Shown here piece by piece: positions 8,114-15,908 of a stretch of DNA of 33,431 nt (positions within the stretch are counted from its first letter, which is position 1; the number at the start of each line of letters is the position of its first letter). Origin of the DNA: an uncultured Lachnospiraceae bacterium (GTDB lineage: Bacteria > Bacillota > Clostridia > Lachnospirales > Lachnospiraceae); the NCBI GenBank assembly GCA_902784165.1, contig CACZTL010000035.1, positions 1-33,431 on the forward strand, read 5' to 3'. A program made the translations under genes and the position numbers. The notes beneath the pieces are model-generated. The model ran no database searches, had not been told where the DNA came from, and was given only the letters and a program-made list of their open reading frames with translations.

Positions 8114-8143
8114 AAAAAAACAGACAGAGAACTTCCCTGTCTG
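8114..8143 (-). terminator. Terminator after the SDR gene
   Basis: On the minus strand CAGACAGG and the complementary CTGTCTG flank a short loop, followed by seven Ts. It lies 26 bases after the SDR stop codon. A near-identical hairpin ends the HipA-like gene at 24355-24381, so this terminator may belong to the same repeat family. Confidence 0.8.
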
Positions 8144-8168
8144 AATCTTTAATAAATGATATAAGCTG

Positions 8169-8909
8169 TTACGCCTCAAATCCTCCGTCTACCTTGATGA
8201 CCTGTCCGTCTATAAATGATGAATCATCACTTGCGAGGAACAATGCAACATTAGCGATATCCTCGGGCTGTCCCGCGCGCTTCATAGGGCAGGCATCGAT
8301 CATGAACTGAAGCGCGTCAAGACCTCCGATAGAGTCTACCATGGCTGTATGGATAAGTCCGGGGGAGATAGCATTTACCCTGATCTCCGGTCCGAGCTCC
8401 CACGCCATAGACTTGGAAAGTCCTGCCATCGCGTGTTTTGATGATACATATGCACCGAAGCCGTGATGTGCAGCATGAGCCGCTACAGACGCAGTATTTA
8501 CGATTACACCCTTACCCTTGCCTTTCATAATAGGCGCCACGAGCTGAGTCAGGTAAAGTGCTGCCGTTACATTTACGCGGAAAACACGATCCCACTCCTC
8601 GCGCGAAATCTCAGCAAGGGGTGACATGGAAAGCATACCTGCATTATTCACAAGGATATCAACCGTACCGTAGGCCTCCAGTGTTTTGTCAAGAAGGATC
8701 TTGCAGTCGTCTGTGTTTGATGTGTCTACGGTAACGTAAATCGCTTCACCTCCCGCTGCCTTTATATCGTCCACAACTTCCTTCGCGCGCTCTTCGTTAC
8801 GTCCGGTAACGACAACCTTTGCGCCTTCCTCGGCAAATTTCTTCGCTATGGCTCTGCCCATGCCCGAGGTGGAGCCTGTAATTATTGCAACTCTGTCCTG
8901 TAATTTCAT
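8169..8909 (-). CDS. Short-chain dehydrogenase/reductase (SDR), FabG-like
   Basis: The 246-residue product is a classical SDR that oxidises or reduces an alcohol/ketone substrate with NAD(P)H in the cytosol. It has the nucleotide motif TGSTSGMG (11-18), NNAG (88-91), Asn113, and the catalytic Ser141, Tyr154 and Lys158 (YVSSK), with the usual Pro-Gly at 183-184. The C terminus, FIDGQVIKVDGGFEA, is typical. Length and motifs match the FabG or glucose 1-dehydrogenase type, but the substrate cannot be read from sequence. The start is set by AGGAG before the ATG. It stands alone between a terminator and a 41-bp perfect hairpin in its upstream region. Confidence 0.93.
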   Translation of the reverse strand: MKLQDRVAIITGSTSGMGRAIAKKFAEEGAKVVVTGRNEERAKEVVDDIKAAGGEAIYVTVDTSNTDDCKILLDKTLEAYGTVDILVNNAGMLSMSPLAEISREEWDRVFRVNVTAALYLTQLVAPIMKGKGKGVIVNTASVAAHAAHHGFGAYVSSKHAMAGLSKSMAWELGPEIRVNAISPGLIHTAMVDSIGGLDALQFMIDACPMKRAGQPEDIANVALFLASDDSSFIDGQVIKVDGGFEA

Positions 8910-8943
8910 GATATTATCTCCTTTATTTTTCTAAATGTTAGCC

Positions 8944-9029
8944 AAGTGTGTCAGATGGGGACAGTCCCTTTGTGTCAAAATGGGTTTGCCCATTTTGACA
9001 CAAAGGGACTGTCCCCATCTGACACACTT
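8944..9029. repeat. 86-base perfect inverted repeat made of paired REP-like units
   Basis: A 41-bp arm and its exact complement flank the four-base loop TTTG. Each arm contains the GTGTCA...GGGGACAGTCCC...TGTGTCA unit found singly elsewhere in this window. No T-run follows, so it is not a terminator. Such GTGTCA/TGACAC repeats are common between genes in Clostridia and resemble REP/BIME elements moved by Y1 (IS200-like) transposases; no such transposase is in this window. It lies in the region upstream of the SDR gene. Confidence 0.85.
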
Positions 9030-9115
9030 TCCATATCCGGAAACTCCGCGCGGTTAAGATTGTACAACATTTTATACAAAAAAAATAAGTATCACTTTTC
9101 TGATAAAAAAAGGTG

Positions 9116-9439
9116 TCAGATACATACCGGCTTTTTCAGACGCGCGTATGTCTGCCTCTGACTTGTAAAAACACAAAGCTTCCCGCGGCTGACAAAAAAA
9201 GAAGCATCCCCGCTTCTAACGAGGATGCCGTCTATCGGTGTCTCCAGCACAACTGAAAGAATCACCATATTTTCTATGGACGGGAGACTTTGTCCGTTTA
9301 TCCACTTATACACGGCCTGGGGCGCCTCAAAGCCGCAGGCTGTCTGGATGTCACGGACATTCAGACATTTGTCATCCATCAATTTTTTGATACGCTTGCC
9401 GGTTTCTTCTTGTAACACAGTAATATAAACAGGTCTCAT
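9116..9439 (-). CDS. XRE-type helix-turn-helix DNA-binding protein
   Basis: This small protein of 107 residues has a Cro/C1-type helix-turn-helix at about residues 12-65. ETGKRIKKLMDDKCLNVRDIQ leads in, the recognition region is GFEAPQAVYKWINGQSLPS, and IENMVILSVVLETPIDGIL closes the domain. The tail has no recognised domain and ends in a short basic stretch. AAGGAGG lies six bases before the ATG. A promoter is seen about 175 bases upstream, giving a long leader. The target is unknown; it may control itself or the adjacent Fic gene. The last codons run up to a GTGTCA-like sequence. Confidence 0.83.
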   Translation of the reverse strand: MRPVYITVLQEETGKRIKKLMDDKCLNVRDIQTACGFEAPQAVYKWINGQSLPSIENMVILSVVLETPIDGILVRSGDASFFVSRGKLCVFTSQRQTYARLKKPVCI

Positions 9440-9612
9440 AGTAAGCCTCCTTTTAAAAGTCCGACGCTTATAAAGCGCATAAAAAGATACAGGATAAATT
9501 TCCTTTTTTTAAAATCTAAGGGGTAACTTTTAAAAAATATACAACTGAGTTAATTCTAACGTAGTCTTTAAGAAAAAGACCGGAAACCGTCCCACACCAA
9601 CGGAGTCGTTTT

Positions 9613-9640
9613 ATTGTATCAGATATTTTATATAAGTCAA
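9613..9640 (-). promoter_or_regulatory. Promoter of the XRE gene
   Basis: The minus strand reads TTGACT (9635-9640), 16 bases, then TACAAT (9613-9618). The transcript would have a leader of about 165 bases. Copy B of the three-copy element starts only about 13 bases upstream of the -35. Confidence 0.62.
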
Positions 9641-9652
9641 TACTAAAATTAA

Positions 9653-9926
9653 GAAAAAAGCACATTCCGATGTAAACTCTTAGAATTGAAATACCTTGAC
9701 AAGCTTCTCTTCTTATCTGTTACTCTGCTCGTTAATCGTATGTTGGGTTAAGTTATTTAAGCCCGCCCACCGTTTTGTTTTTGTTTTCGTTTTTGTTGAT
9801 TTAAATTTTTGATTAATTGCTGTTAGAGCAGAAAATAATTATGTTTTGTAATTTGTTTTATTTATGTATAGATGATAACACCACAGGTTTTTGATGTCTA
9901 TCAACCGGTGGTTGAATCATTTTTTC
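9653..9926 (+). ncRNA. Copy B of the three-copy intergenic element, candidate structured RNA
   Basis: This and copy C are the full-length copies. Blocks in order are AAAAAGCACAT(T/C)CCGAT (9655 on), AATACCTTGACA (9690-9701), a TTACTCTGCTC block, GTTAATC...TATGTTGG.TTAAG, ATTGCTGTTAGAGCAGA (9816-9832), TTTTGTAATTTGTTTTA, and TCTATCAACCGGTGGTTGAATCAT at the end. TCTGCTC (9724-9730) can pair with GAGCAGA (9826-9832). The last block forms TCAACC-loop-GGTTGA followed by TTTTTT, like a plus-strand terminator. No open reading frame of note lies inside. It lies between the XRE and Fic genes. Confidence 0.58.
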
Positions 9927-9936
9927 AACTCAAAGC

Positions 9937-9966
9937 GTGTCAAACGTGGACAGTCCCTTTGTGTCA
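9937..9966. repeat. REP-like unit
   Basis: A single GTGTCAAACGTGGACAGTCC-type unit ends in TTTGTGTCA. It lies 15 bases downstream of the Fic stop codon and just after copy B of the three-copy element. Confidence 0.7.
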
Positions 9967-9981
9967 GTCCTGCCATTAAGC

Positions 9982-10971
9982 TTATTTTTTTACATAACGC
10001 TGATTTCTGCTGCGCGGCTTATCCGGAATCGTCATATGAACTAATCCCAATTCAATCGCCGGATGCAGATAGTTGTTCCGAAAACTGTCCTTCGTTTTGA
10101 TCCCAACCTTTTTCATCAGATAATTTGATGTATAAGGTACATCATATTCCATGATTTCAAGCAGCCTGCCTACATACTCCGAAATCTGACCTTCCTTTGC
10201 AGAAGCCTGCTTTAGAATATCCTCAAAGGCATTGTCGATCTGATGCAGCATAAACTCAATAAACGCATCTGACCTTCCGGCATTGTTGCAATCTGCGATA
10301 GCCTTGTAATAACCGGTCTGATCTTTTTCTATCTTGCTCTCGATCGGCAGATACCTGAATATTTCGCGCCATTTTGCCAGAAGCGCCGTCTGCCAGAGTC
10401 TTGCCATACGACCGTTACCGTCAGAAAACGGATGGATGAAAACAAATTCATAATGAAAGACAGAGGACAGGATCAAAAGATTCAATTCCTTTTCTTTCTT
10501 CATCCATAAAAACAGATCCTTCATCAGAGAAGGCACTTTTTGTGGCAGCGGGGCAACAAATATAACCTTATCCCCGGCAAATACACCTTCATCACCGCTC
10601 CGAAAGACACCTGATTCTTCCACCAGCCCCTTAGTCATAATTCCATGGATTCTCTTTAATTCAGAAATAGAATACGGATCGATGTCCGGCAGTTCCTCAT
10701 AAGCTGCATAAGCATTTTTAACTTCAAGAATCTCGTTTCCCGGTCCAAGCACTTCATGCCCTGCAATGACATCCCTGACTTCCTTCAAAGAAAGTGAATT
10801 TGCTTCAATTCTCAAAGAAGAACGAATCGACCGGATCAGATTGCTCCTGCGCAGATGCGGCTTGGCATCCAGATTGTTATAAAGACTAATCTGCCCCAGC
10901 TTCTCTGAAATAGACGCTGTCAATGCCAGCATCGCCGGTGAAATATTAAACGGAGGAGTATAACTCGCCAT
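9982..10971 (-). CDS. Fic/DOC-family AMP-transferase (class II)
   Basis: Fic proteins usually attach AMP to a hydroxyl of a target protein, and some remove it. This 329-residue protein has the full catalytic motif HPFSDGNGRMAR (H180-R191), with the catalytic His and the phosphate-binding GNGR. An N-terminal helix carries the inhibitory motif as SLRIEAN (S52-E56), a variant of the usual (S/T)xxxE(G/N) with Ala in the sixth place. That order makes it a self-inhibited class II Fic protein. A winged-helix-like C terminus (from about residue 265) is common in this class. The start is placed at 10971 because GAGGT lies seven bases before that ATG; the ATG at 11007 has no binding site. Its target is unknown. 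No toxin partner is adjacent. Confidence 0.9.
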   Translation of the reverse strand: MASYTPPFNISPAMLALTASISEKLGQISLYNNLDAKPHLRRSNLIRSIRSSLRIEANSLSLKEVRDVIAGHEVLGPGNEILEVKNAYAAYEELPDIDPYSISELKRIHGIMTKGLVEESGVFRSGDEGVFAGDKVIFVAPLPQKVPSLMKDLFLWMKKEKELNLLILSSVFHYEFVFIHPFSDGNGRMARLWQTALLAKWREIFRYLPIESKIEKDQTGYYKAIADCNNAGRSDAFIEFMLHQIDNAFEDILKQASAKEGQISEYVGRLLEIMEYDVPYTSNYLMKKVGIKTKDSFRNNYLHPAIELGLVHMTIPDKPRSRNQRYVKK

Positions 10972-11406
10972 AAAACATACCTCATAAAATCTCCATTTAC
11001 TTGCCATTTATCTTACCATATTTCATGAATCCGCTCAAGCAAAATTAAACAGGCTTGCCGCTTTTGTAATAATGTTTAGGTCACATCCACCATCACGGAC
11101 TTGAAAGAGGCAGATACAACAATACGCCTATTTTGCGGTCAGTTTATCCGCCGAAAGATTATGCCACGCCTGTACTGTAATGTGAATACTCACGAAAAGA
11201 TTTTATATTCCACTTAGGAATCCAACTGATTTATAAAAAATATTTCTGAAAAGGTTTTACTTTTATATGAATCTATTTACTTCAAAAAATAACCCTGGCA
11301 AATATAAAAAGCATTGTTATACGTCTAAAAAAATGATAGATTTAACTAAAAGTCAGTTTATTTCTCATGTGCTGTTTTTAATGAACCGTAAACATTATAA
11401 GAAAAT

Positions 11407-11429
11407 ATGATAAAACTATCATTTTTTTT
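11407..11429 (+). terminator. Orphan plus-strand terminator upstream of the kinase gene
   Basis: ATGATA and TATCAT pair around a four-base loop and run into eight Ts. It would end plus-strand transcripts arising in 10972-11400, where only a 25-codon reading frame (11333-11410) is seen. It insulates the kinase promoter from upstream transcription. Confidence 0.55.
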
Positions 11430-11491
11430 GATTTCATGTGCTTCATATGAGACAAATAATAATAAAAAAGGTAAATTCAGTGCAAGAGATT

Positions 11492-11500
11492 TGGTATGAT
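11492..11500 (+). promoter_or_regulatory. Extended -10 promoter candidate of the kinase gene
   Basis: TGGTATGAT fits the extended -10 pattern TGn plus TATRAT and is placed to start RNA near 11507, about 27 bases before the preferred start codon at 11534. No good -35 is seen. Confidence 0.45.
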
Positions 11501-11533
11501 AATCTGACAATAATAATCGGCAAGGAATGTTTA

Positions 11534-13771
11534 ATGGTAAAAGAAAACGAAAACAAAAATCTTATATTAAACGAAAGCAAAAAGTACTATTCTGACAAAG
11601 AAAATGTCCTTAAAAAATGGCTGACAAACTACGGACGTATCAGCGAAGATAATGATTATTATACTAATAAAAAATGTATTTCCGAGATCTTCAATATGAT
11701 AGATATTATTGCATACAATAAAATTGATGATTTCCGGAAGCAAGCTTCTCGTTTACCTGACGAAATAATAAATGATAAAGTTTATGAAGTGTATGAGTTC
11801 AATGACAGAAAAACAAAATTTTGGCCGCCCACTACATTTGCATCAAGAATCACAGCTTTGAAAAGAATCGGATATATAATTCCTAATGAACTTAACAATA
11901 GTATACGCTCTTTAAGAAATGAAACTATGCATGGGAATGAAACCATTCTCATGGAGCATATGGAACTCGATTATGCGTATACAAAAAAGATAATGCTTTC
12001 ATTTGCTGATTGTCTTATAGCTCTTGATATGCTAAATACAGATAACAGGGTACCCACATTTGAACTGCTTCGCGTGAACGAAGGAAGCACTCTAAGGAAC
12101 TCTGAATATAGGATAGACTCACTTCTCGGAGAAGGCGGCTCTGCGCGCGTTTATAAAAGCACTCACAAAAGACTTGGCAACTCTCTTGCTATCAAGGAAT
12201 TAAAACCTAATATGTATTCGAAAGAGCTGCTTCGAAATGAAAGTAAAATCTTAACACGTTTAAAGCACCATAATATTCCTCAGATTTTTGATGTTTTTTC
12301 AGAAAATGGCACTTATTATATTGCGATGGAGTACATCAATGGAATAACCTTAGATAAATATTTATCGACAAACAAGCTTGCAAATAATGAAAAAAAACAA
12401 ATTGCCGTTAAATTATGCGATATAATGAGATATCTGCACGGCCAAAAGGAAACTATTCTTTATTGTGACCTTAAGCCTCGAAATATCTTGGTAAATACGG
12501 ATAACGAACCATTTCTTATAGATTTTGGTGTTTCTGAAATATATGGTAGCAAACAAAACAACTCATTTATCACCAAGGGATATACTGCGCCTGAAAAATA
12601 CTCACAAAAAGAAGATAATAGATCGGACATTTATTCTTATGGAATGATTCTTAAGGATTTATTCGGTTCCGAATCCGATTTCTCCCATATAGCAGAAAAA
12701 TGTATCTGCTATAACCCTGACGATCGGTACCAGAGTTTTGAAGATATATACGAAGCACTGACCGATACAACGCCCGATCGGTGTGAAACATCCGAATCTG
12801 CTTTTGATAGCCGTAAAAAATCAGGTTCAATAAAATGGCTTATACCTATTGCCGTTGCAGGTGTCGGAATTGGAATTATTATCTCTGTTTCTTTAGGAAT
12901 GACAACTAAATCCCACAAGGATTCCGAAGACCCAATCACAACTTTATCTGCCACATACAGTGACACCGAACGAGGCTTTCAGGCTCTGTCTGAATTTCAA
13001 AAGATTTTTGAGAAAGCCTTTGTATTTGCAAAAAATAATGATAAGGAATCCTATTTAAGTTTATTTAAGATTGATGAAGACCCGATAAACAAACAAAGCA
13101 TCCTCAATCGTATTGAAACAGAGTATAATACTCTATTCAATCATATAAAAAACAACAATGTGACTATCAATGATTACGAGTATTACTACATAACTGATTC
13201 AGGTGAATACTTTGGTGTTGGTGTACTGGATAAATCTGTATATACTTCTGACAACCCGGATAAATACTCCTATAATCTTTATACTCCGATATCAGAAAAC
13301 AACGGAAAATGGATGTTTGATTATACACTTACTGCACACAATGCCTTGGGTGCCAAGACTGAAAGTCTTTGGCCTGCTGAAATACTTCCGTTCTTTAATG
13401 AGGTAGGTCTTCCCGATAATAATTTTTGGGTAGATATCGATGACTACTCATGGATGAGACCATCCGTGGTAATTGATGATGTGCTTTCGGCTAAAATTTG
13501 TTTTTTATTCCAGGATAAAAGCGGTAATATACTGGCCGGAGTTAACATAAAAAATGGTAAGGACTCTGAACAAATTATTTCAAAGTTACATTTACATGCT
13601 GATGATAAAGTATTCGGTAAAATGTTTGACATTGCTGTTGATGGAGATATCATTCCGTCTAAACAATCGAAGACCCTTATTGTTCACATATCTTCAGATT
13701 TAGTGTCTGACAAAGCAAAAGCCCAGACTTGGTCTGAGCCCTGTAATTTAAAAGCGGATATCACTGTTTAG
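11534..13771 (+). CDS. Transmembrane Ser/Thr protein kinase with an extracellular sensor-like domain
   Basis: The 745-residue product has four parts. Residues 1-180 are helical and resemble DUF4145-type domains (FWPPTTFASRI, then SLRNETMHGNE at 126-136). Residues 193-410 are a Hanks-type kinase: glycine loop GEGGSARVYK (199-208), Lys221, Glu236, catalytic loop YCDLKPRN (D312, K314, N317), DFG (330-332) and APE (352-354). A single membrane helix lies at 433-455. Residues 460-745 are outside the cell, with no PASTA repeats. The catalytic loop has Tyr in place of the usual His. The ectodomain segment 547-615 resembles the small secreted protein at 15189-15638. The start at 11534 follows AAGGAA; a GTG at 11438 lacks a site. 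Its last 11 bases overlap the convergent surface-protein gene. Confidence 0.86.
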   Translation: MVKENENKNLILNESKKYYSDKENVLKKWLTNYGRISEDNDYYTNKKCISEIFNMIDIIAYNKIDDFRKQASRLPDEIINDKVYEVYEFNDRKTKFWPPTTFASRITALKRIGYIIPNELNNSIRSLRNETMHGNETILMEHMELDYAYTKKIMLSFADCLIALDMLNTDNRVPTFELLRVNEGSTLRNSEYRIDSLLGEGGSARVYKSTHKRLGNSLAIKELKPNMYSKELLRNESKILTRLKHHNIPQIFDVFSENGTYYIAMEYINGITLDKYLSTNKLANNEKKQIAVKLCDIMRYLHGQKETILYCDLKPRNILVNTDNEPFLIDFGVSEIYGSKQNNSFITKGYTAPEKYSQKEDNRSDIYSYGMILKDLFGSESDFSHIAEKCICYNPDDRYQSFEDIYEALTDTTPDRCETSESAFDSRKKSGSIKWLIPIAVAGVGIGIIISVSLGMTTKSHKDSEDPITTLSATYSDTERGFQALSEFQKIFEKAFVFAKNNDKESYLSLFKIDEDPINKQSILNRIETEYNTLFNHIKNNNVTINDYEYYYITDSGEYFGVGVLDKSVYTSDNPDKYSYNLYTPISENNGKWMFDYTLTAHNALGAKTESLWPAEILPFFNEVGLPDNNFWVDIDDYSWMRPSVVIDDVLSAKICFLFQDKSGNILAGVNIKNGKDSEQIISKLHLHADDKVFGKMFDIAVDGDIIPSKQSKTLIVHISSDLVSDKAKAQTWSEPCNLKADITV

Positions 13772-15092
13772 TTTTTTTACGACAGTATAACATCCCGGCA
13801 GTTATGCAAAATCCTGTTGCTGCAACCAGCGAATAACTCAAAAAATCATTAATATCACCTGTAACCGGCACTTCTGAAAGCTGAGTTATACGGCTTTCTT
13901 TGTGTACCGGATTTAAAGCACTTGTTATTTGATTTGTTTCATAATATTTATCTTTAACCTCTTCTTGTATTTCCTGATTATCAGCCTTTCTTTCAGAAGT
14001 AATATTTTTCGTCTGATAACCGTGCTGACTGAAAATCATCTGTTTACCACCTGATATATTCGAAACAGCTGACTCCTGTATTTCATGTCTTATCACATCA
14101 TGTTTGGGATCATCACCTTGACCTTTACCGACTACTGTATCATTAACTTTTTTTTCATCGTCAGTTTCCTTAATCTCTTCAGCCAGTCTTTTAGAACTAT
14201 TATTATCTTCCCAGGAAGTCAACAACCCCGGATGGAGTAAATGCTTCGGTCCACCACCTTTTGCATCCTCAGGTGAATCATAAACTGTATAATTGATATT
14301 ATTATCAAATAGATTCTCTAAATAGGTAACGTGCTCAATGCCTTCATCGTCCTTATATCTGCCATAAAAAGCTCGTACCGCATATTTCCCGTTTTTAGTC
14401 TCCTCACTTACTCTGTTTATACCGGAAAGGCGTCCGTCTGCACCCTTTTCGTATTGAAGTATAAAGCCGTATCCGCCACCGTGTACGCTTGTTACTACCA
14501 AGCCTTCTTCTATGTCATTAGATATGTATGGCGGCTTTGTTTCAAAAGTTACTCCCAAATTGTCTTCCGGTGTAACCTCTTCCTTATCAAACTTATAATT
14601 ATCTAAAATAAAACTGCTTTCCGATGCTTTTACTTTTAATCCGGTTTCTCCTACAACCGGATATGATGATGAGTTTATATCTACCAGTCGTATTAAATAA
14701 TCCCCCGGCGATAATAATAACCCCAGCTTGCCTACAGATTTTTCATCATTTACAAATGAAATATTAAAATAAGAAATATCCGGATAAAAAGCTACACTAT
14801 TCCCATCTTTATATAACCAGACTTCATAATTATATTTTATTGCATCTTTACTCATAAATGTGATTTCTGCCTCTTCTCCGAAATCTAATTCTTCTTTATT
14901 GCTTATTATTTCTACCTCATACGTATCTGAATATCTCGTACCGCCATTATCTTCAGATAATAGCTGTTTATTACCTGTTTCAGACTCATCATTTGCAACT
15001 GCTAATTCTGAAAAAGATACAAATAAAGTTAAAGCTATTAAAGCGCCACCCCAAAAAAAAAGGAGGTTCTTCTTTTTTTTGCTCGTTTTCAT
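13761..15092 (-). CDS. Secreted protein with a sortase-type C-terminal anchor
   Basis: The 443-residue product has a signal peptide (MKTSKKKKN, then a hydrophobic stretch ending near residue 33). A predicted beta-rich middle (40-280) follows, then a hydrophilic Lys/Glu region. The C terminus is VPVTGD (408-413), a hydrophobic segment and CRKKTKQ. That order is a cell-wall sorting signal, with VPVTG in place of LPXTG. No catalytic motif is seen. It lies downstream of the small secreted protein gene on the same strand and converges on the kinase gene with an 11-base overlap, so the three probably form one locus. AAGGAG precedes the start. Confidence 0.72.
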   Translation of the reverse strand: MKTSKKKKNLLFFWGGALIALTLFVSFSELAVANDESETGNKQLLSEDNGGTRYSDTYEVEIISNKEELDFGEEAEITFMSKDAIKYNYEVWLYKDGNSVAFYPDISYFNISFVNDEKSVGKLGLLLSPGDYLIRLVDINSSSYPVVGETGLKVKASESSFILDNYKFDKEEVTPEDNLGVTFETKPPYISNDIEEGLVVTSVHGGGYGFILQYEKGADGRLSGINRVSEETKNGKYAVRAFYGRYKDDEGIEHVTYLENLFDNNINYTVYDSPEDAKGGGPKHLLHPGLLTSWEDNNSSKRLAEEIKETDDEKKVNDTVVGKGQGDDPKHDVIRHEIQESAVSNISGGKQMIFSQHGYQTKNITSERKADNQEIQEEVKDKYYETNQITSALNPVHKESRITQLSEVPVTGDINDFLSYSLVAATGFCITAGMLYCRKKTKQ

Positions 15093-15156
15093 CGTCTTTT
15101 ATCTCCTTAAACAATTTATTAAATACAGGCGAAACTTACGCTGACAATTACGTTAC

Positions 15157-15185
15157 ATTTTACAATATATTACTTCAAGAGGCAA
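15157..15185 (-). promoter_or_regulatory. Promoter candidate of the sortase-anchored protein gene
   Basis: The minus strand reads TTGCCT (15180-15185), 17 bases, then TAAAAT (15157-15162). The -35 lies just past the stop codon of the upstream gene. The match is moderate. Confidence 0.4.
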
Positions 15186-15188
15186 TCA

Positions 15189-15638
15189 TCAGATGAGTCT
15201 CCATGCCTCGTCAGGATAACAGTGCTTTGTAGCGGCACTTATCCTATTAGCTGCCTCGTCTGTATTGTCAATGCTCCACTCCTTTCCGTCATATGATAAG
15301 CTTAATTCCAAATTATGAGTTTTATAGTCGGTATTCGGGAATTTTCCGGCAACAATAGAGTTGATTATACCAAATGCAAAATAATTACCGTCGCCACCTA
15401 TAACAAAATAATCAGTAATGGGATAGTTATCGTAAATAGCGTCCTCCTCAGATGCCTTTGCTCCTGAATTATCAGCGAAAGTCCGGGCTGTTTCTGTTTC
15501 AGCCGTTTTTCCTTCAGTTGCAGCAGTCGTTTCTTTTACTTCCGTGCTTTGAGCTAAGAATGAGAAGCCTGTCAGGGTACTGCCGGCAGCGCACAGTGAA
15601 ACGCTAAATCCTTTAATTATTTTTTTCAGCCTTTTCAA
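15189..15638 (-). CDS. Small secreted protein resembling the ectodomain of the nearby kinase
   Basis: The 149-residue product has a signal peptide (MKRLKKIIKG plus a hydrophobic stretch to about residue 30) and a Thr/Glu/Ala-rich linker. The compact domain from about residue 75 reads DYFVIGGDGNYFAFG, then NLELSLSYDGKEWSID and PDEAW. This lines up with kinase residues 548-615 with about two one-residue gaps: shared positions include D-Y, G-x-YF, NL, GK-W, D-x-T, A-x-N and P-x-E. Homology is inferred from this pattern. The start is TTG at 15638, ten bases past the stop of a 51-codon ORF; an in-frame stop just upstream excludes a longer form. The ribosome binding site is weak. Confidence 0.65.
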   Translation of the reverse strand: MKRLKKIIKGFSVSLCAAGSTLTGFSFLAQSTEVKETTAATEGKTAETETARTFADNSGAKASEEDAIYDNYPITDYFVIGGDGNYFAFGIINSIVAGKFPNTDYKTHNLELSLSYDGKEWSIDNTDEAANRISAATKHCYPDEAWRLI

Positions 15639-15647
15639 TGGCTAAGT

Positions 15648-15803
15648 CTATTTCTTTATTTTTTTTTTTATCCCTGCGCCTGATAAGATAGAGCGTATTG
15701 TATCTATATTGCATGAATCGTTCTCATTGATGTGCAATTTTTTATAAATAGTTCTTCTTCCAATGCCTTTAAGTTGCAGAAGCGCTACGATAAGTTCAAT
15801 CAT
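15648..15803 (-). CDS. 51-residue protein with a helix-hairpin-helix-like motif
   Basis: An open frame from ATG at 15803 encodes MIELIVALLQLKGIGRRTIY followed by a Lys-rich end. The segment LLQLKGIGRRTIYKKL is typical of a helix-hairpin-helix, as at the N terminus of DprA/Smf. The frame ends ten bases before the start of the small secreted protein gene, which suggests translational coupling. GAGA lies six bases before the ATG. It could be a truncated DprA-like remnant or a true small DNA-binding protein. Confidence 0.42.
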   Translation of the reverse strand: MIELIVALLQLKGIGRRTIYKKLHINENDSCNIDTIRSILSGAGIKKKIKK

Positions 15804-15908
15804 TTTTATCTCATATTATTTTTTATGTTTAATACATAGTTCAAACATGGTACCGTTACATGACAATAAGTAAGTATTTCTTTGTCACTTATCCGTCTGC
15901 AATAAAAG

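Larger units (their letters stand above)
10972..11533. other. Gene-free AT-rich stretch between the Fic and kinase genes
   Basis: No convincing gene is seen. The stretch becomes strongly AT-rich after about 11,170, like the kinase gene that follows. It holds a plus-strand hairpin terminator at 11407-11429 with no clear gene before it, and an extended -10 for the kinase at its right end. The segment 11077-11230 reads through without a stop for about 25 codons and might be coding debris, but it matches nothing I recognise. Confidence 0.5.

Noticed and set aside
8944-9029. The 41-bp hairpin as a transcription terminator
   Set aside because: Neither strand has a T-run after the stem, and its arms are members of a dispersed repeat family.
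10972-11007. An upstream ATG for the Fic protein
   Set aside because: It lacks a ribosome binding site, whereas the ATG at 10971 has GAGGT at the right distance and fits the usual family N terminus.
11333-11410. A 25-codon plus-strand frame ending at the orphan terminator
   Set aside because: Plausible composition, but no ribosome binding site and no recognised family; too short to call.
11438-11533. A GTG start giving a 32-residue extension of the kinase
   Set aside because: No ribosome binding site precedes it, the extension looks unlike protein of this locus, and a -10 element lies inside it.
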